64,000 nt of DNA from Auanema rhodensis (taxonomy: Eukaryota > Nematoda > Chromadorea > Rhabditida > Rhabditidae): assembly GCA_964057225.1 (NCBI GenBank), contig OZ059900.1, forward strand, positions 16,693,638 to 16,757,637, given 5' to 3'. Positions 9,914 to 24,277 of the stretch are shown here, piece by piece. Under the pieces are notes generated by a model. The model was not told the origin of the DNA, did not search any database, and saw nothing but the letters and a program-made list of their open reading frames with translations. Position 1 is the stretch's first letter. The number at the start of each line of letters is the position of its first letter. The position numbers were made by a program, and so were the translations under genes.

Positions 9914-12307
9914 CCCCTTATGGCTAATATTGATTAAATCGATTTTTGTTCATATGAGTCGTCAAATGCAACGAATTTCAGCGTGTTACACACTAAAATG
10001 AAGCATTTCACATGCTGAACACTAGAAGAATACAAAAACACAGTATTTCCCATGAGAAATATTTTATTATGCTGGAAAACCAGTTTTTCGAAATTTCGCT
10101 GTAAACAAGGTTTTGACTTACGATTTCATGTGTTCAAACTCATGCAATGTCAATGAAACCTAGCTCAAAATTGTTCGTACAACGTCTAGTTCCACTTTCA
10201 CAACAAAAAAACAAGGGTTAGAAAATTAAGGAAATTAGCATATTCTGAGGGCACGCCCCTTATGGCTAATATTGATTAAATCGATTTTTGTTCATATGAG
10301 TCGTCAAATGCAACGAATTTCAGCGTGTTACATACTAAAATGAAGCATTTTACATGCTGAACACTAGAAAAATACAAAAACACAGTATTTCCCATGAGAA
10401 ATATTTTATTATGCTGGAAAACCAGTTTTTGGAAATTTCGCTGTAAACAAGGTTTTGACTTACGATTTCATGTGTTCAAACTCATGCAATGTCAATGAAA
10501 CCTAGCTCAAAATTGTTCGTACAACGTCTAGTTCCACTTTCACGACAAAAAAACAGGGGTTAGAAAATTAAGGAAATTAGCATATTCTGGGGGTACGCCC
10601 CTTATGGCTAATATTGATTAAATCGATTTTTGTTCATATGAGTCGTCAAATGCAACGAATTTCAGCGTGTTACATACTAAAATGAAGCATTTTACATGCT
10701 GAACACTAGAAAAATACAAAAACACAGTATTTCCCATGAGAAATATTTTATTATGCTGGAAAACCAGTTTTTGGAAATTTCGCTGTAAACAAGGTTTTGA
10801 CTTACGATTTCATGTGTTCAAACTCATGCAATGTCAATGAAACCTAGGTCAAAATTGTTCGTACAACGTCTAGTTCCACTTTCACGACAAAAAAACAGGG
10901 GTTAGAAAATTAAGGAAATTAGCATATTCTGAGGGCACGCCCCTTATGGCTAATATTGATTAAATCGATTTTTGTTCATATGAGTCGTCAAATGCAACGA
11001 ATTTCAGCGTGTTACACACTAAAATGAAGCATTTCACATGCTGAACACTAGAAGAATACAAAAACACAGTATTTCCCATGAGAAATATTTTATTATGCTG
11101 GAAAACCAGTTTTTCGAAATTTCGCTGTAAACAAGGTTTTGACTTACGATTTCATGTGTTCAAACTCATGCAATGTCAATGAAACCTAGCTCAAAATTGT
11201 TCGTACAACGTCTAGTTCCACTTTCACAACAAAAAAACAAGGGTTAGAAAATTAAGGAAATTAGCATATTCTGAGGGCACGCCCCTTATGGCTAATATTG
11301 ATTAAATCGATTTTTGTTCATATGAGTCGTCAAATGCAACGAATTTCAGCGTGTTACATACTAAAATGAAGCATTTTACATGCTGAACACTAGAAAAATA
11401 CAAAAACACAGTATTTCCCATGAGAAATATTTTATTATGCTGGAAAACCAGTTTTTGGAAATTTCGCTGTAAACAAGGTTTTGACTTACGATTTCATGTG
11501 TTCAAACTCATGCAATGTCAATGAAACCTAGCTCAAAATTGTTCGTACAACGTCTAGTTCCACTTTCACGACAAAAAAACAGGGGTTAGAAAATTAAGGA
11601 AATTAGCATATTCTGGGGGTACGCCCCTTATGGCTAATATTGATTAAATCGATTTTTGTTCATATGAGTCGTCAAATGCAACGAATTTCAGCGTGTTACA
11701 TACTAAAATGAAGCATTTTACATGCTGAACACTAGAAGAATACAAAAACACAGTATTTCCCATGAGAAATATTTTATTATGCTGGAAAACCAGTTTGTGG
11801 AAATTTCGCTGTAAACAAGGTTTTGACTTACGATTTCATGTGTTCAAACTCATGCAATGTCAATGAAACCTAGCTCAAAATTGTTCGTACAACGTCTAGT
11901 TCCACTTTCACGACAAAAAAACAGGGGTTAGAAAATTAAGGAAATTAGCATATTCTGAGGGCACGCCCCTTATGGCTAATATTGATTAAATCGATTTTTG
12001 TTCATATGAGTCGTCAAATGCAACGAATTTCAGCGTGTTACATACTAAAATGAAGCATTTTACATGCTGAACACTAGAAAAATACAAAAACACAGTATTT
12101 CCCATGAGAAATATTTTATCATGCTGGAAAACCAGTTTTTGGAAATTTCGCTGTAAACAAGGTTTTGACTTACGATTTCATGTGTTCAAACTCATGCAAT
12201 GTCAATGAAACCTAGGTCAAAATTGTTCGTACAACGTCTAGTTCCACTTTCACGACAAAAAAACAGGGGTTAGAAAATTAAGGAAATTAGCATATTCTGA
12301 GGGCACG
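9914..12307. repeat. Monomers m30-m36, B/A dimer cassettes
   Basis: The key unit is a dimer: a B copy with G289A (TTCACAAC) followed by an A copy ending with A335G and C339T (CTGGGGGTAC). It is present at 9914-10597 (m30-m31) and 10940-11623 (m33-m34). Between and after them are m32 (A with 251G), m35 (D) and m36 (155C with 251G, 263C, 301G, a C/A mixture). Further dimers lie at 12308-12991, 13676-14359, 17438-18121 and 18806-19489. Confidence 0.9.
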
Positions 12308-15300
12308 CCCCTTATGTCTAATATTGATTAAATCGATTTTTGTTCATATGAGTCGTCAAATGCAACGAATTTCAGCGTGTTACACACTAAAATGAAGCAT
12401 TTCACATGCTGAACACTAGAAGAATACAAAAACACAGTATTTCCCATGAGAAATATTTTATTATGCTGGAAAACCAGTTTTTCGAAATTTCGCTGTAAAC
12501 AAGGTTTTGACTTACGATTTCATGTGTTCAAACTCATGCAATGTCAATGAAACCTAGCTCAAAATTGTTCGTACAACGTCTAGTTCCACTTTCACAACAA
12601 AAAAACAAGGGTTAGAAAATTAAGGAAATTAGCATATTCTGAGGGCACGCCCCTTATGGCTAATATTGATTAAATCGATTTTTGTTCATATGAGTCGTCA
12701 AATGCAACGAATTTCAGCGTGTTACATACTAAAATGAAGCATTTTACATGCTGAACACTAGAAAAATACAAAAACACAGTATTTCCCATGAGAAATATTT
12801 TATTATGCTGGAAAACCAGTTTTTGGAAATTTCGCTGTAAACAAGGTTTTGACTTACGATTTCATGTGTTCAAACTCATGCAATGTCAATGAAACCTAGC
12901 TCAAAATTGTTCGTACAACGTCTAGTTCCACTTTCACGACAAAAAAACAGGGGTTAGAAAATTAAGGAAATTAGCATATTCTGGGGGTACGCCCCTTATG
13001 GCTAATATTGATTAAATCGATTTTTGTTCATATGAGTCGTCAAATGCAACGAATTTCAGCGTGTTACATACTAAAATGAAGCATTTTACATGCTGAACAC
13101 TAGAAAAATACAAAAACACAGTATTTCCCATGAGAAATATTTTATTATGCTGGAAAACCAGTTTTTGGAAATTTCGCTGTAAACAAGGTTTTGACTTACG
13201 ATTTCATGTGTTCAAACTCATGCAATGTCAATGAAACCTAGGTCAAAATTGTTCGTACAACGTCTAGTTCCACTTTCACGACAAAAAAACAGGGGTTAGA
13301 AAATTAAGGAAATTAGCATATTCTGAGGGCACGCCCCTTATGGCTAATATTGATTAAATCGATTTTTGTTCATATGAGTCGTCAAATGCAACGAATTTCA
13401 GCGTGTTACACACTAAAATGAAGCATTTCACATGCTGAACACTAGAAGAATACAAAAACACAGTATTTCCCATGAGAAATATTTTATTATGCTGGAAAAC
13501 CAGTTTTTGGAAATTTCGCTGTAAACAAGGTTTTGACTTACGATTTCATGTGTTCAAACTCATGCAATGTCAATGAAACCTAGCTCAAAATTGTTCGTAC
13601 AACGTCTAGTTCCACTTTCACGACAAAAAAACAGGGGTTAGAAAATTAAGGAAATTAGCATATTCTGAGGGCACGCCCCTTATGGCTAATATTGATTAAA
13701 TCGATTTTTGTTCATATGAGTCGTCAAATGCAACGAATTTCAGCGTGTTACACACTAAAATGAAGCATTTCACATGCTGAACACTAGAAGAATACAAAAA
13801 CACAGTATTTCCCATGAGAAATATTTTATTATGCTGGAAAACCAGTTTTTCGAAATTTCGCTGTAAACAAGGTTTTGACTTACGATTTCATGTGTTCAAA
13901 CTCATGCAATGTCAATGAAACCTAGCTCAAAATTGTTCGTACAACGTCTAGTTCCACTTTCACAACAAAAAAACAAGGGTTAGAAAATTAAGGAAATTAG
14001 CATATTCTGAGGGCACGCCCCTTATGGCTAATATTGATTAAATCGATTTTTGTTCATATGAGTCGTCAAATGCAACGAATTTCAGCGTGTTACATACTAA
14101 AATGAAGCATTTTACATGCTGAACACTAGAAAAATACAAAAACACAGTATTTCCCATGAGAAATATTTTATTATGCTGGAAAACCAGTTTTTGGAAATTT
14201 CGCTGTAAACAAGGTTTTGACTTACGATTTCATGTGTTCAAACTCATGCAATGTCAATGAAACCTAGCTCAAAATTGTTCGTACAACGTCTAGTTCCACT
14301 TTCACGACAAAAAAACAGGGGTTAGAAAATTAAGGAAATTAGCATATTCTGGGGGTACGCCCCTTATGGCTAATATTGATTAAATCGATTTTTGTTCATA
14401 TGAGTCGTCAAATGCAACGAATTTCAGCGTGTTACATACTAAAATGAAGCATTTCACATGCTGAACACTAGAAGAATACAAAAACACAGTATTTCCCATG
14501 AGAAATATTTTATTATGCTGGAAAACCAGTTTGTGGAAATTTCGCTGTAAACAAGGTTTTGACTTACGATTTCATGTGTTCAAACTCATGCAATGTCAAT
14601 GAAACCTAGCTCAAAATTGTTCGTACAACGTCTAGTTCCACTTTCACGACAAAAAAACAGGGGTTAGAAAATTAAGGAAATTAGCATATTCTGAGGGCAC
14701 GCCCCTTATGGCTAATATTGATTAAATCGATTTTTGTTCATATGAGTCGTCAAATGCAACGAATTTCAGCGTGTTACATACTAAAATGAAGCATTTTACA
14801 TGCTGAACACTAGAAAAATACAAAAACACAGTATTTCCCATGAGAAATATTTTATCATGCTGGAAAACCAGTTTTTGGAAATTTCGCTGTAAACAAGGTT
14901 TTGACTTACGATTTCATGTGTTCAAACTCATGCAATGTCAATGAAACCTAGCTCAAAATTGTTTGTACAACGTCTAGTTCCACTTTCACGACAAAAAAAC
15001 AAGGGTTAGAAAATTAAGGAAATTAGCATATTCTGAGGGCACGCCCCTTATGGCTAATATTGATTAAATCGATTTTTGTTTATATGAGTCGTCAAATGCA
15101 ACGAATTTCAGCGTGTTACATACTAAAATGAAGCATTTTACATGCTGAACACTAGAAAAATACAAAAACACAGTATTTCCCATGAGAAATATTTTATTAT
15201 GCTGGAAAACCAGTTTTTGGAAATTTCGCTGTAAACAAGGTTTTGACTTACGATTTCATGTGTTCAAACTCATGCAATGTCAATGAAACCTAGCTCAAAA

Positions 15301-17437
15301 TTGTTCGTACAACGTCTAGTTCCACTTTCACGACAAAAAAACAGGGGTTAGAAAATTAAGGAAATTAGCATATTCTGAGGGCACGCCCCTTATGGCTAAT
15401 ATTGATTAAATCGATTTTTGTTCATATGAGTCGTCAAATGCAACGAATTTCAGCGTGTTACACACTAAAATGAAGCATTTCACATGCTGAACACTAGAAG
15501 AATACAAAAACACAGTATTTCCCATGAGAAATATTTTATTATGCTGGAAAACCAGTTTTTCGAAATTTCGCTGTAAACAAGGTTTTGACTTACGATTTCA
15601 TGTGTTCAAACTCATGCAATGTCAATGAAACCTAGCTCAAAATTGTTCGTACAACGTCTAGTTCCACTTTCACGACAAAAAAACAAGGGTTAGAAAATTA
15701 AGGAAATTAGCATATTCTGAGGGCACGCCCCTTATGGCTAATATTGATTAAATCGATTTTTGTTCATATGAGTCGTAAAATGCAACGAATTTCAGCGTGT
15801 TACATACTAAAATGAAGCATTTTACATGCTGAACACTAGAAAAATACAAAAACACAGTATTTCCCATGAGAAATATTTTATTATGCTGGAAAACCAGTTT
15901 TTGGAAATTTCGCTGTAAACAAGGTTTTGACTTACGATTTCATGTGTTCAAACTCATGCAATGTCAATGAAACCTAGCTCAAAATTGTTCGTACAACGTC
16001 TAGTTCCACTTTCACGACAAAAAAACAGGGGTTAGAAAATTAAGGAAATTAGCATATTCTGAGGGCACGCCCCTTATGGCTAATATTGATAAAATCGATT
16101 TTTGTTCATATGAGTCGTCAAATGCAACGAATTTCAGCGTGTTACATACTAAAATGAAGCATTTTACATGCTGAACACTAGAAGAATACAAAAACACAGT
16201 ATTTCCCATGAGAAATATTTTATTATGCTGGAAAACCAGTTTGTGGAAATTTCGCTGTAAACAAGGTTTTGACTTACGATTTCATGTGTTCAAACTCATG
16301 CAATGTCAATGAAACCTAGCTCAAAATTGTTCGTACAACGTCTAGTTCCACTTTCACGACAAAAAAACAGGGGTTAGAAAATTAAGGAAATTAGCATATT
16401 CTGAGGGCACGCCCCTTATGGCTAATATTGATTAAATCGATTTTTTTTCATATGAGTCGTCAAATGCAACGAATTTCAGCGAGTTACACACTAAAATGAA
16501 GCATTTCACATGCTGAACACTAGAAGAATACAAAAACACAGTATTTCCCATGAGAAATATTTTATTATGCTGGAAAACCAGTTTTTCGAAATTTCGCTGT
16601 AAACAAGGTTTTGACTTACGATTTCATGTGTTCAAACTCATGCAATGTCAATGAAACCTAGCTCAAAATTGTTCGTACAACGTCTAGTTCCACTTTCACG
16701 ACAAAAAAACAGGGGTTAGAAAATTAAGGAAATTAGCATATTCTGAGGGCACGCCCCTTATGGCTAATATTGATTAAATCGATTTTTGTTCATATGAGTC
16801 GTCAAATGCAACGAATTTCAGCGTGTTACAAACTAAAATGAAGCATTTTACATGCTGAACACTAGAAAAATACAAAAACACAGTATTTCCCATGAGAAAT
16901 ATTTTATTATGCTGGAAAACCAGTTTTTGGAAATTTCGCTGTAAACAAGGTTTTGACTTACGATTTCATGGGTTCAAACTCATGCAATGTCAATGAAACC
17001 TAGCTCAAAATTGTTCGTACAACGTCTAGTTCCACTTTCACGACAAAAAAACAGGGGTTAGAAAATTAAGGAAATTAGCATATTCTGAGGGCACGCCCCT
17101 TATGGCTAATATTGATTAAATCGATTTTTGTTCATATGAGTCGTCAAATGCAACGAATTTCAGCGTGTTACATACTAAAATGAAGCATTTTACATGCTGA
17201 ACACTAGAAAAATACAAAAACACAGTATTTCCCATGAGAAATATTTTATCATGCTGGAAAACCAGTTTTTGGAAATTTCGCTGTAAACAAGGTTTTGACT
17301 TACGATTTCATGTGTTCAAACTCATGCAATGTCAATGAAACCTAGCTCAAAATTGTTCGTACAACGTCTAGTTCCACTTTCACGACAAAAAAACAGGGGT
17401 TAGAAAATTAAGGAAATTAGCATATTCTGAGGGCACG
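12308..17437. repeat. 15-monomer HOR, copy 1 (m37-m51)
   Basis: The unit is 5130 bp, 15 x 342. Members in order: B-289A, A-339T, A-251G, B', B-289A, A-339T, D, C, A with C38T, B, A with C50A, D with T22A, B with G35T and T71A, A with T78A and T218G, and 155C/263C/301G. The same order follows in the next copy with the private changes at 38, 50 and 22 at exactly +5130, and those at 35, 71 and 218 at +5814. Private differences in this copy: m37 has G10T and m43 has 96C. Confidence 0.93.
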
Positions 17438-20400
17438 CCCCTTATGGCTAATATTGATTAAATCGATTTTTGTTCATATGAGTCGTCAAATGCAACGAAT
17501 TTCAGCGTGTTACACACTAAAATGAAGCATTTCACATGCTGAACACTAGAAGAATACAAAAACACAGTATTTCCCATGAGAAATATTTTATTATGCTGGA
17601 AAACCAGTTTTTCGAAATTTCGCTGTAAACAAGGTTTTGACTTACGATTTCATGTGTTCAAACTCATGCAATGTCAATGAAACCTAGCTCAAAATTGTTC
17701 GTACAACGTCTAGTTCCACTTTCACAACAAAAAAACAAGGGTTAGAAAATTAAGGAAATTAGCATATTCTGAGGGCACGCCCCTTATGGCTAATATTGAT
17801 TAAATCGATTTTTGTTCATATGAGTCGTCAAATGCAACGAATTTCAGCGTGTTACATACTAAAATGAAGCATTTTACATGCTGAACACTAGAAAAATACA
17901 AAAACACAGTATTTCCCATGAGAAATATTTTATTATGCTGGAAAACCAGTTTTTGGAAATTTCGCTGTAAACAAGGTTTTGACTTACGATTTCATGTGTT
18001 CAAACTCATGCAATGTCAATGAAACCTAGCTCAAAATTGTTCGTACAACGTCTAGTTCCACTTTCACGACAAAAAAACAGGGGTTAGAAAATTAAGGAAA
18101 TTAGCATATTCTGGGGGTACGCCCCTTATGGCTAATATTGATTAAATCGATTTTTGTTCATATGAGTCGTCAAATGCAACGAATTTCAGCGTGTTACATA
18201 CTAAAATGAAGCATTTTACATGCTGAACACTAGAAAAATACAAAAACACAGTATTTCCCATGAGAAATATTTTATTATGCTGGAAAACCAGTTTTTGGAA
18301 ATTTCGCTGTAAACAAGGTTTTGACTTACGATTTCATGTGTTCAAACTCATGCAATGTCAATGAAACCTAGGTCAAAATTGTTCGTACAACGTCTAGTTC
18401 CACTTTCACGACAAAAAAACAGGGGTTAGAAAATTAAGGAAATTAGCATATTCTGAGGGCACGCCCCTTATGGCTAATATTGATTAAATCGATTTTTGTT
18501 CATATGAGTCGTCAAATGCAACGAATTTCAGCGTGTTACACACTAAAATGAAGCATTTCACATGCTGAACACTAGAAGAATACAAAAACACAGTATTTCC
18601 CATGAGAAATATTTTATTATGCTGGAAAACCAGTTTTTGGAAATTTCGCTGTAAACAAGGTTTTGACTTACGATTTCATGTGTTCAAACTCATGCAATGT
18701 CAATGAAACCTAGCTCAAAATTGTTCGTACAACGTCTAGTTCCACTTTCACGACAAAAAAACAGGGGTTAGAAAATTAAGGAAATTAGCATATTCTGAGG
18801 GCACGCCCCTTATGGCTAATATTGATTAAATCGATTTTTGTTCATATGAGTCGTCAAATGCAACGAATTTCAGCGTGTTACACACTAAAATGAAGCATTT
18901 CACATGCTGAACACTAGAAGAATACAAAAACACAGTATTTCCCATGAGAAATATTTTATTATGCTGGAAAACCAGTTTTTCGAAATTTCGCTGTAAACAA
19001 GGTTTTGACTTACGATTTCATGTGTTCAAACTCATGCAATGTCAATGAAACCTAGCTCAAAATTGTTCGTACAACGTCTAGTTCCACTTTCACAACAAAA
19101 AAACAAGGGTTAGAAAATTAAGGAAATTAGCATATTCTGAGGGCACGCCCCTTATGGCTAATATTGATTAAATCGATTTTTGTTCATATGAGTCGTCAAA
19201 TGCAACGAATTTCAGCGTGTTACATACTAAAATGAAGCATTTTACATGCTGAACACTAGAAAAATACAAAAACACAGTATTTCCCATGAGAAATATTTTA
19301 TTATGCTGGAAAACCAGTTTTTGGAAATTTCGCTGTAAACAAGGTTTTGACTTACGATTTCATGTGTTCAAACTCATGCAATGTCAATGAAACCTAGCTC
19401 AAAATTGTTCGTACAACGTCTAGTTCCACTTTCACGACAAAAAAACAGGGGTTAGAAAATTAAGGAAATTAGCATATTCTGGGGGTACGCCCCTTATGGC
19501 TAATATTGATTAAATCGATTTTTGTTCATATGAGTCGTCAAATGCAACGAATTTCAGCGTGTTACATACTAAAATGAAGCATTTTACATGCTGAACACTA
19601 GAAGAATACAAAAACACAGTATTTCCCATGAGAAATATTTTATTATGCTGGAAAACCAGTTTGTGGAAATTTCGCTGTAAACAAGGTTTTGACTTACGAT
19701 TTCATGTGTTCAAACTCATGCAATGTCAATGAAACCTAGCTCAAAATTGTTCGTACAACGTCTAGTTCCACTTTCACGACAAAAAAACAGGGGTTAGAAA
19801 ATTAAGGAAATTAGCATATTCTGAGGGCACGCCCCTTATGGCTAATATTGATTAAATCGATTTTTGTTCATATGAGTCGTCAAATGCAACGAATTTCAGC
19901 GTGTTACATACTAAAATGAAGCATTTTACATGCTGAACACTAGAAAAATACAAAAACACAGTATTTCCCATGAGAAATATTTTATCATGCTGGAAAACCA
20001 GTTTTTGGAAATTTCGCTGTAAACAAGGTTTTGACTTACGATTTCATGTGTTCAAACTCATGCAATGTCAATGAAACCTAGCTCAAAATTGTTTGTACAA
20101 CGTCTAGTTCCACTTTCACGACAAAAAAACAAGGGTTAGAAAATTAAGGAAATTAGCATATTCTGAGGGCACGCCCCTTATGGCTAATATTGATTAAATC
20201 GATTTTTGTTTATATGAGTCGTCAAATGCAACGAATTTCAGCGTGTTACATACTAAAATGAAGCATTTTACATGCTGAACACTAGAAAAATACAAAAACA
20301 CAGTATTTCCCATGAGAAATATTTTATTATGCTGGAAAACCAGTTTTTGGAAATTTCGCTGTAAACAAGGTTTTGACTTACGATTTCATGTGTTCAAACT

Positions 20401-23251
20401 CATGCAATGTCAATGAAACCTAGCTCAAAATTGTTCGTACAACGTCTAGTTCCACTTTCACGACAAAAAAACAGGGGTTAGAAAATTAAGGAAATTAGCA
20501 TATTCTGAGGGCACGCCCCTTATGGCTAATATTGATTAAATCGATTTTTGTTCATATGAGTCGTCAAATGCAACGAATTTCAGCGTGTTACACACTAAAA
20601 TGAAGCATTTCACATGCTGAACACTAGAAGAATACAAAAACACAGTATTTCCCATGAGAAATATTTTATTATGCTGGAAAACCAGTTTTTCGAAATTTCG
20701 CTGTAAACAAGGTTTTGACTTACGATTTCATGTGTTCAAACTCATGCAATGTCAATGAAACCTAGCTCAAAATTGTTCGTACAACGTCTAGTTCCACTTT
20801 CACGACAAAAAAACAAGGGTTAGAAAATTAAGGAAATTAGCATATTCTGAGGGCACGCCCCTTATGGCTAATATTGATTAAATCGATTTTTGTTCATATG
20901 AGTCGTAAAATGCAACGAATTTCAGCGTGTTACATACTAAAATGAAGCATTTTACATGCTGAACACTAGAAAAATACAAAAACACAGTATTTCCCATGAG
21001 AAATATTTTATTATGCTGGAAAACCAGTTTTTGGAAATTTCGCTGTAAACAAGGTTTTGACTTACGATTTCATGTGTTCAAACTCATGCAATGTCAATGA
21101 AACCTAGCTCAAAATTGTTCGTACAACGTCTAGTTCCACTTTCACGACAAAAAAACAGGGGTTAGAAAATTAAGGAAATTAGCATATTCTGAGGGCACGC
21201 CCCTTATGGCTAATATTGATAAAATCGATTTTTGTTCATATGAGTCGTCAAATGCAACGAATTTCAGCGTGTTACATACTAAAATGAAGCATTTTACATG
21301 CTGAACACTAGAAGAATACAAAAACACAGTATTTCCCATGAGAAATATTTTATTATGCTGGAAAACCAGTTTGTGGAAATTTCGCTGTAAACAAGGTTTT
21401 GACTTACGATTTCATGTGTTCAAACTCATGCAATGTCAATGAAACCTAGCTCAAAATTGTTCGTACAACGTCTAGTTCCACTTTCACGACAAAAAAACAG
21501 GGGTTAGAAAATTAAGGAAATTAGCATATTCTGAGGGCACGCCCCTTATGGCTAATATTGATTAAATCGATTTTTGTTCATATGAGTCGTCAAATGCAAC
21601 GAATTTCAGCGTGTTACATACTAAAATGAAGCATTTTACATGCTGAACACTAGAAAAATACAAAAACACAGTATTTCCCATGAGAAATATTTTATCATGC
21701 TGGAAAACCAGTTTTTGGAAATTTCGCTGTAAACAAGGTTTTGACTTACGATTTCATGTGTTCAAACTCATGCAATGTCAATGAAACCTAGCTCAAAATT
21801 GTTTGTACAACGTCTAGTTCCACTTTCACGACAAAAGAACAAGGGTTAGAAAATTAAGGAAATTAGCATATTCTGAGGGCACGCCCCTTATGGCTAATAT
21901 TGATTAAATCGATTTTTGTTCATATGAGTCGTCAAATGCAACGAATTTCAGCGTGTTACATACTAACATGAAGCATTTTACATGCTGAACACTAGAAAAA
22001 TACAAAAACACAGTATTTCCCATGAGAAATATTTTATTATGCTGGAAAACCAGTTTTTGGAAATTTCGCTGTAAACAAGGTTTTGACTTACGATTTCATG
22101 TGTTCAAACTCATGCAATGTCAATGAAACCTAGCTCAAAATTGTTCGTACAACGTCTAGTTCCACTTTCACGACAAAAAAACAGGGGTTAGAAAATTAAG
22201 GAAATTAGCATATTCTGAGGGCACGCCCCTTATGGCTAATATTGATTAAATCGATTTTTTTTCATATGAGTCGTCAAATGCAACGAATTTCAGCGAGTTA
22301 CACACTAAAATGAAGCATTTCACATGCTGAACACTAGAAGAATACAAAAACACAGTATTTCCCATGAGAAATATTTTATTATGCTGGAAAACCAGTTTTT
22401 CGAAATTTCGCTGTAAACAAGGTTTTGACTTACGATTTCATGTGTTCAAACTCATGCAATGTCAATGAAACCTAGCTCAAAATTGTTCGTACAACGTCTA
22501 GTTCCACTTTCACGACAAAAAAACAGGGGTTAGAAAATTAAGGAAATTAGCATATTCTGAGGGCACGCCCCTTATGGCTAATATTGATTAAATCGATTTT
22601 TGTTCATATGAGTCGTCAAATGCAACGAATTTCAGCGTGTTACAAACTAAAATGAAGCATTTTACATGCTGAACACTAGAAAAATACAAAAACACAGTAT
22701 TTCCCATGAGAAATATTTTATTATGCTGGAAAACCAGTTTTTGGAAATTTCGCTGTAAACAAGGTTTTGACTTACGATTTCATGGGTTCAAACTCATGCA
22801 ATGTCAATGAAACCTAGCTCAAAATTGTTCGTACAACGTCTAGTTCCACTTTCACGACAAAAAAACAGGGGTTAGAAAATTAAGGAAATTAGCATATTCT
22901 GAGGGCACGCCCCTTATGGCTAATATTGATTAAATCGATTTTTGTTCATATGAGTCGTCAAATGCAACGAATTTCAGCGTGTTACATACTAAAATGAAGC
23001 ATTTTACATGCTGAACACTAGAAAAATACAAAAACACAGTATTTCCCATGAGAAATATTTTATCATGCTGGAAAACCAGTTTTTGGAAATTTCGCTGTAA
23101 ACAAGGTTTTGACTTACGATTTCATGTGTTCAAACTCATGCAATGTCAATGAAACCTAGCTCAAAATTGTTCGTACAACGTCTAGTTCCACTTTCACGAC
23201 AAAAAAACAGGGGTTAGAAAATTAAGGAAATTAGCATATTCTGAGGGCACG
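17438..23251. repeat. 15-monomer HOR, copy 2, with two extra monomers (m52-m68)
   Basis: The length is 5814 bp, 17 monomers. m52-m63 match m37-m48 at an offset of 5130. m66-m68 match m49-m51 at an offset of 5814. The two additional monomers are m64-m65 (21542-22225). Shared private marks include TTTATATG at m45/m60, CGTAAAATG at m47/m62, GATAAAATCG at m48/m63, GCGAGTTAC at m49/m66 and CATGGGTTC at m50/m67. m69 resembles m52 but lacks 289A, so the similarity fades there. Confidence 0.93.
21542..22225. repeat. Extra C-A dimer inside the second 15-monomer HOR copy
   Basis: m64 is C with a private A-to-G in the A run (ACAAAAGAAC), and m65 is A with a private change giving CTAACATG. Neither has a partner in copy 1, where m48 is followed directly by the GCGAGTTAC monomer m49. 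The dimer is exactly 684 bp, so the monomer phase is kept. Either it was gained in copy 2 or lost from copy 1. Confidence 0.88.
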
Positions 23252-24277
23252 CCCCTTATGGCTAATATTGATTAAATCGATTTTTGTTCATATGAGTCGT
23301 CAAATGCAACGAATTTCAGCGTGTTACACACTAAAATGAAGCATTTCACATGCTGAACACTAGAAGAATACAAAAACACAGTATTTCCCATGAGAAATAT
23401 TTTATTATGCTGGAAAACCAGTTTTTCGAAATTTCGCTGTAAACAAGGTTTTGACTTACGATTTCATGTGTTCAAACTCATGCAATGTCAATGAAACCTA
23501 GCTCAAAATTGTTCGTACAACGTCTAGTTCCACTTTCACGACAAAAAAACAAGGGTTAGAAAATTAAGGAAATTAGCATATTCTGAGGGCACGCCCCTTA
23601 TGGCTAATATTGATTAAATCGATTTTTGTTCATATGAGTCGTCAAATGCAACGAATTTCAGCGTGTTACATACTAAAATGAAGCATTTTACATGCTGAAC
23701 ACTAGAAAAATACAAAAACACAGTATTTCCCATGAGAAATATTTTATCATGCTGGAAAACCAGTTTTTGGAAATTTCGCTGTAAACAAGGTTTTGACTTA
23801 CGATTTCATGTGTTCAAACTCATGCAATGTCAATGAAACCTAGCTCAAAATTGTTTGTACAACGTCTAGTTCCACTTTCACGACAAAAAAACAAGGGTTA
23901 GAAAATTAAGGAAATTAGCATATTCTGAGGGCACGCCCCTTATGGCTAATATTGATTAAATCGATTTTTGTTCATATGAGTCGTCAAATGCAACGAATTT
24001 CAGCGTGTTACATACTAAAATGAAGCATTTTACATGCTGAAGACTAGAAAAATACAAAAACACAGTATTTCCCATGAGAAATATTTTATTATGCTGGAAA
24101 ACCAGTTTTTGGAAATTTCGCTGTAAACAAGGTTTTGACTTACGATTTCATGTGTTCAAACTCATGCAATGTCAATGAAACCTAGCTCAAAATTGTTCGT
24201 ACAACGTCTAGTTCCACTTTCACGACAAAAAAACAGGGGTTAGAAAATTAAGGAAATTAGCATATTCTGAGGGCACG
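23252..24277. repeat. Monomers m69-m71, order B C A
   Basis: m69 is class B with 301A, m70 is class C, and m71 is A with C107G (GCTGAAGACTAG). The 107G mark appears again only in m79, m163, m167 and m169. Confidence 0.9.

Noticed and set aside
16012-16209. Minus-strand open frame of 65 codons, with an identical one at 21142-21339
   Set aside because: It lies fully within the satellite and is open only because T22A (GATAAAATCG) changes a TAA into a TTA codon on the minus strand. The same frame is stopped in nearly every other monomer. The second copy is the partner in the 15-monomer duplication, so identity is not evidence of selection.
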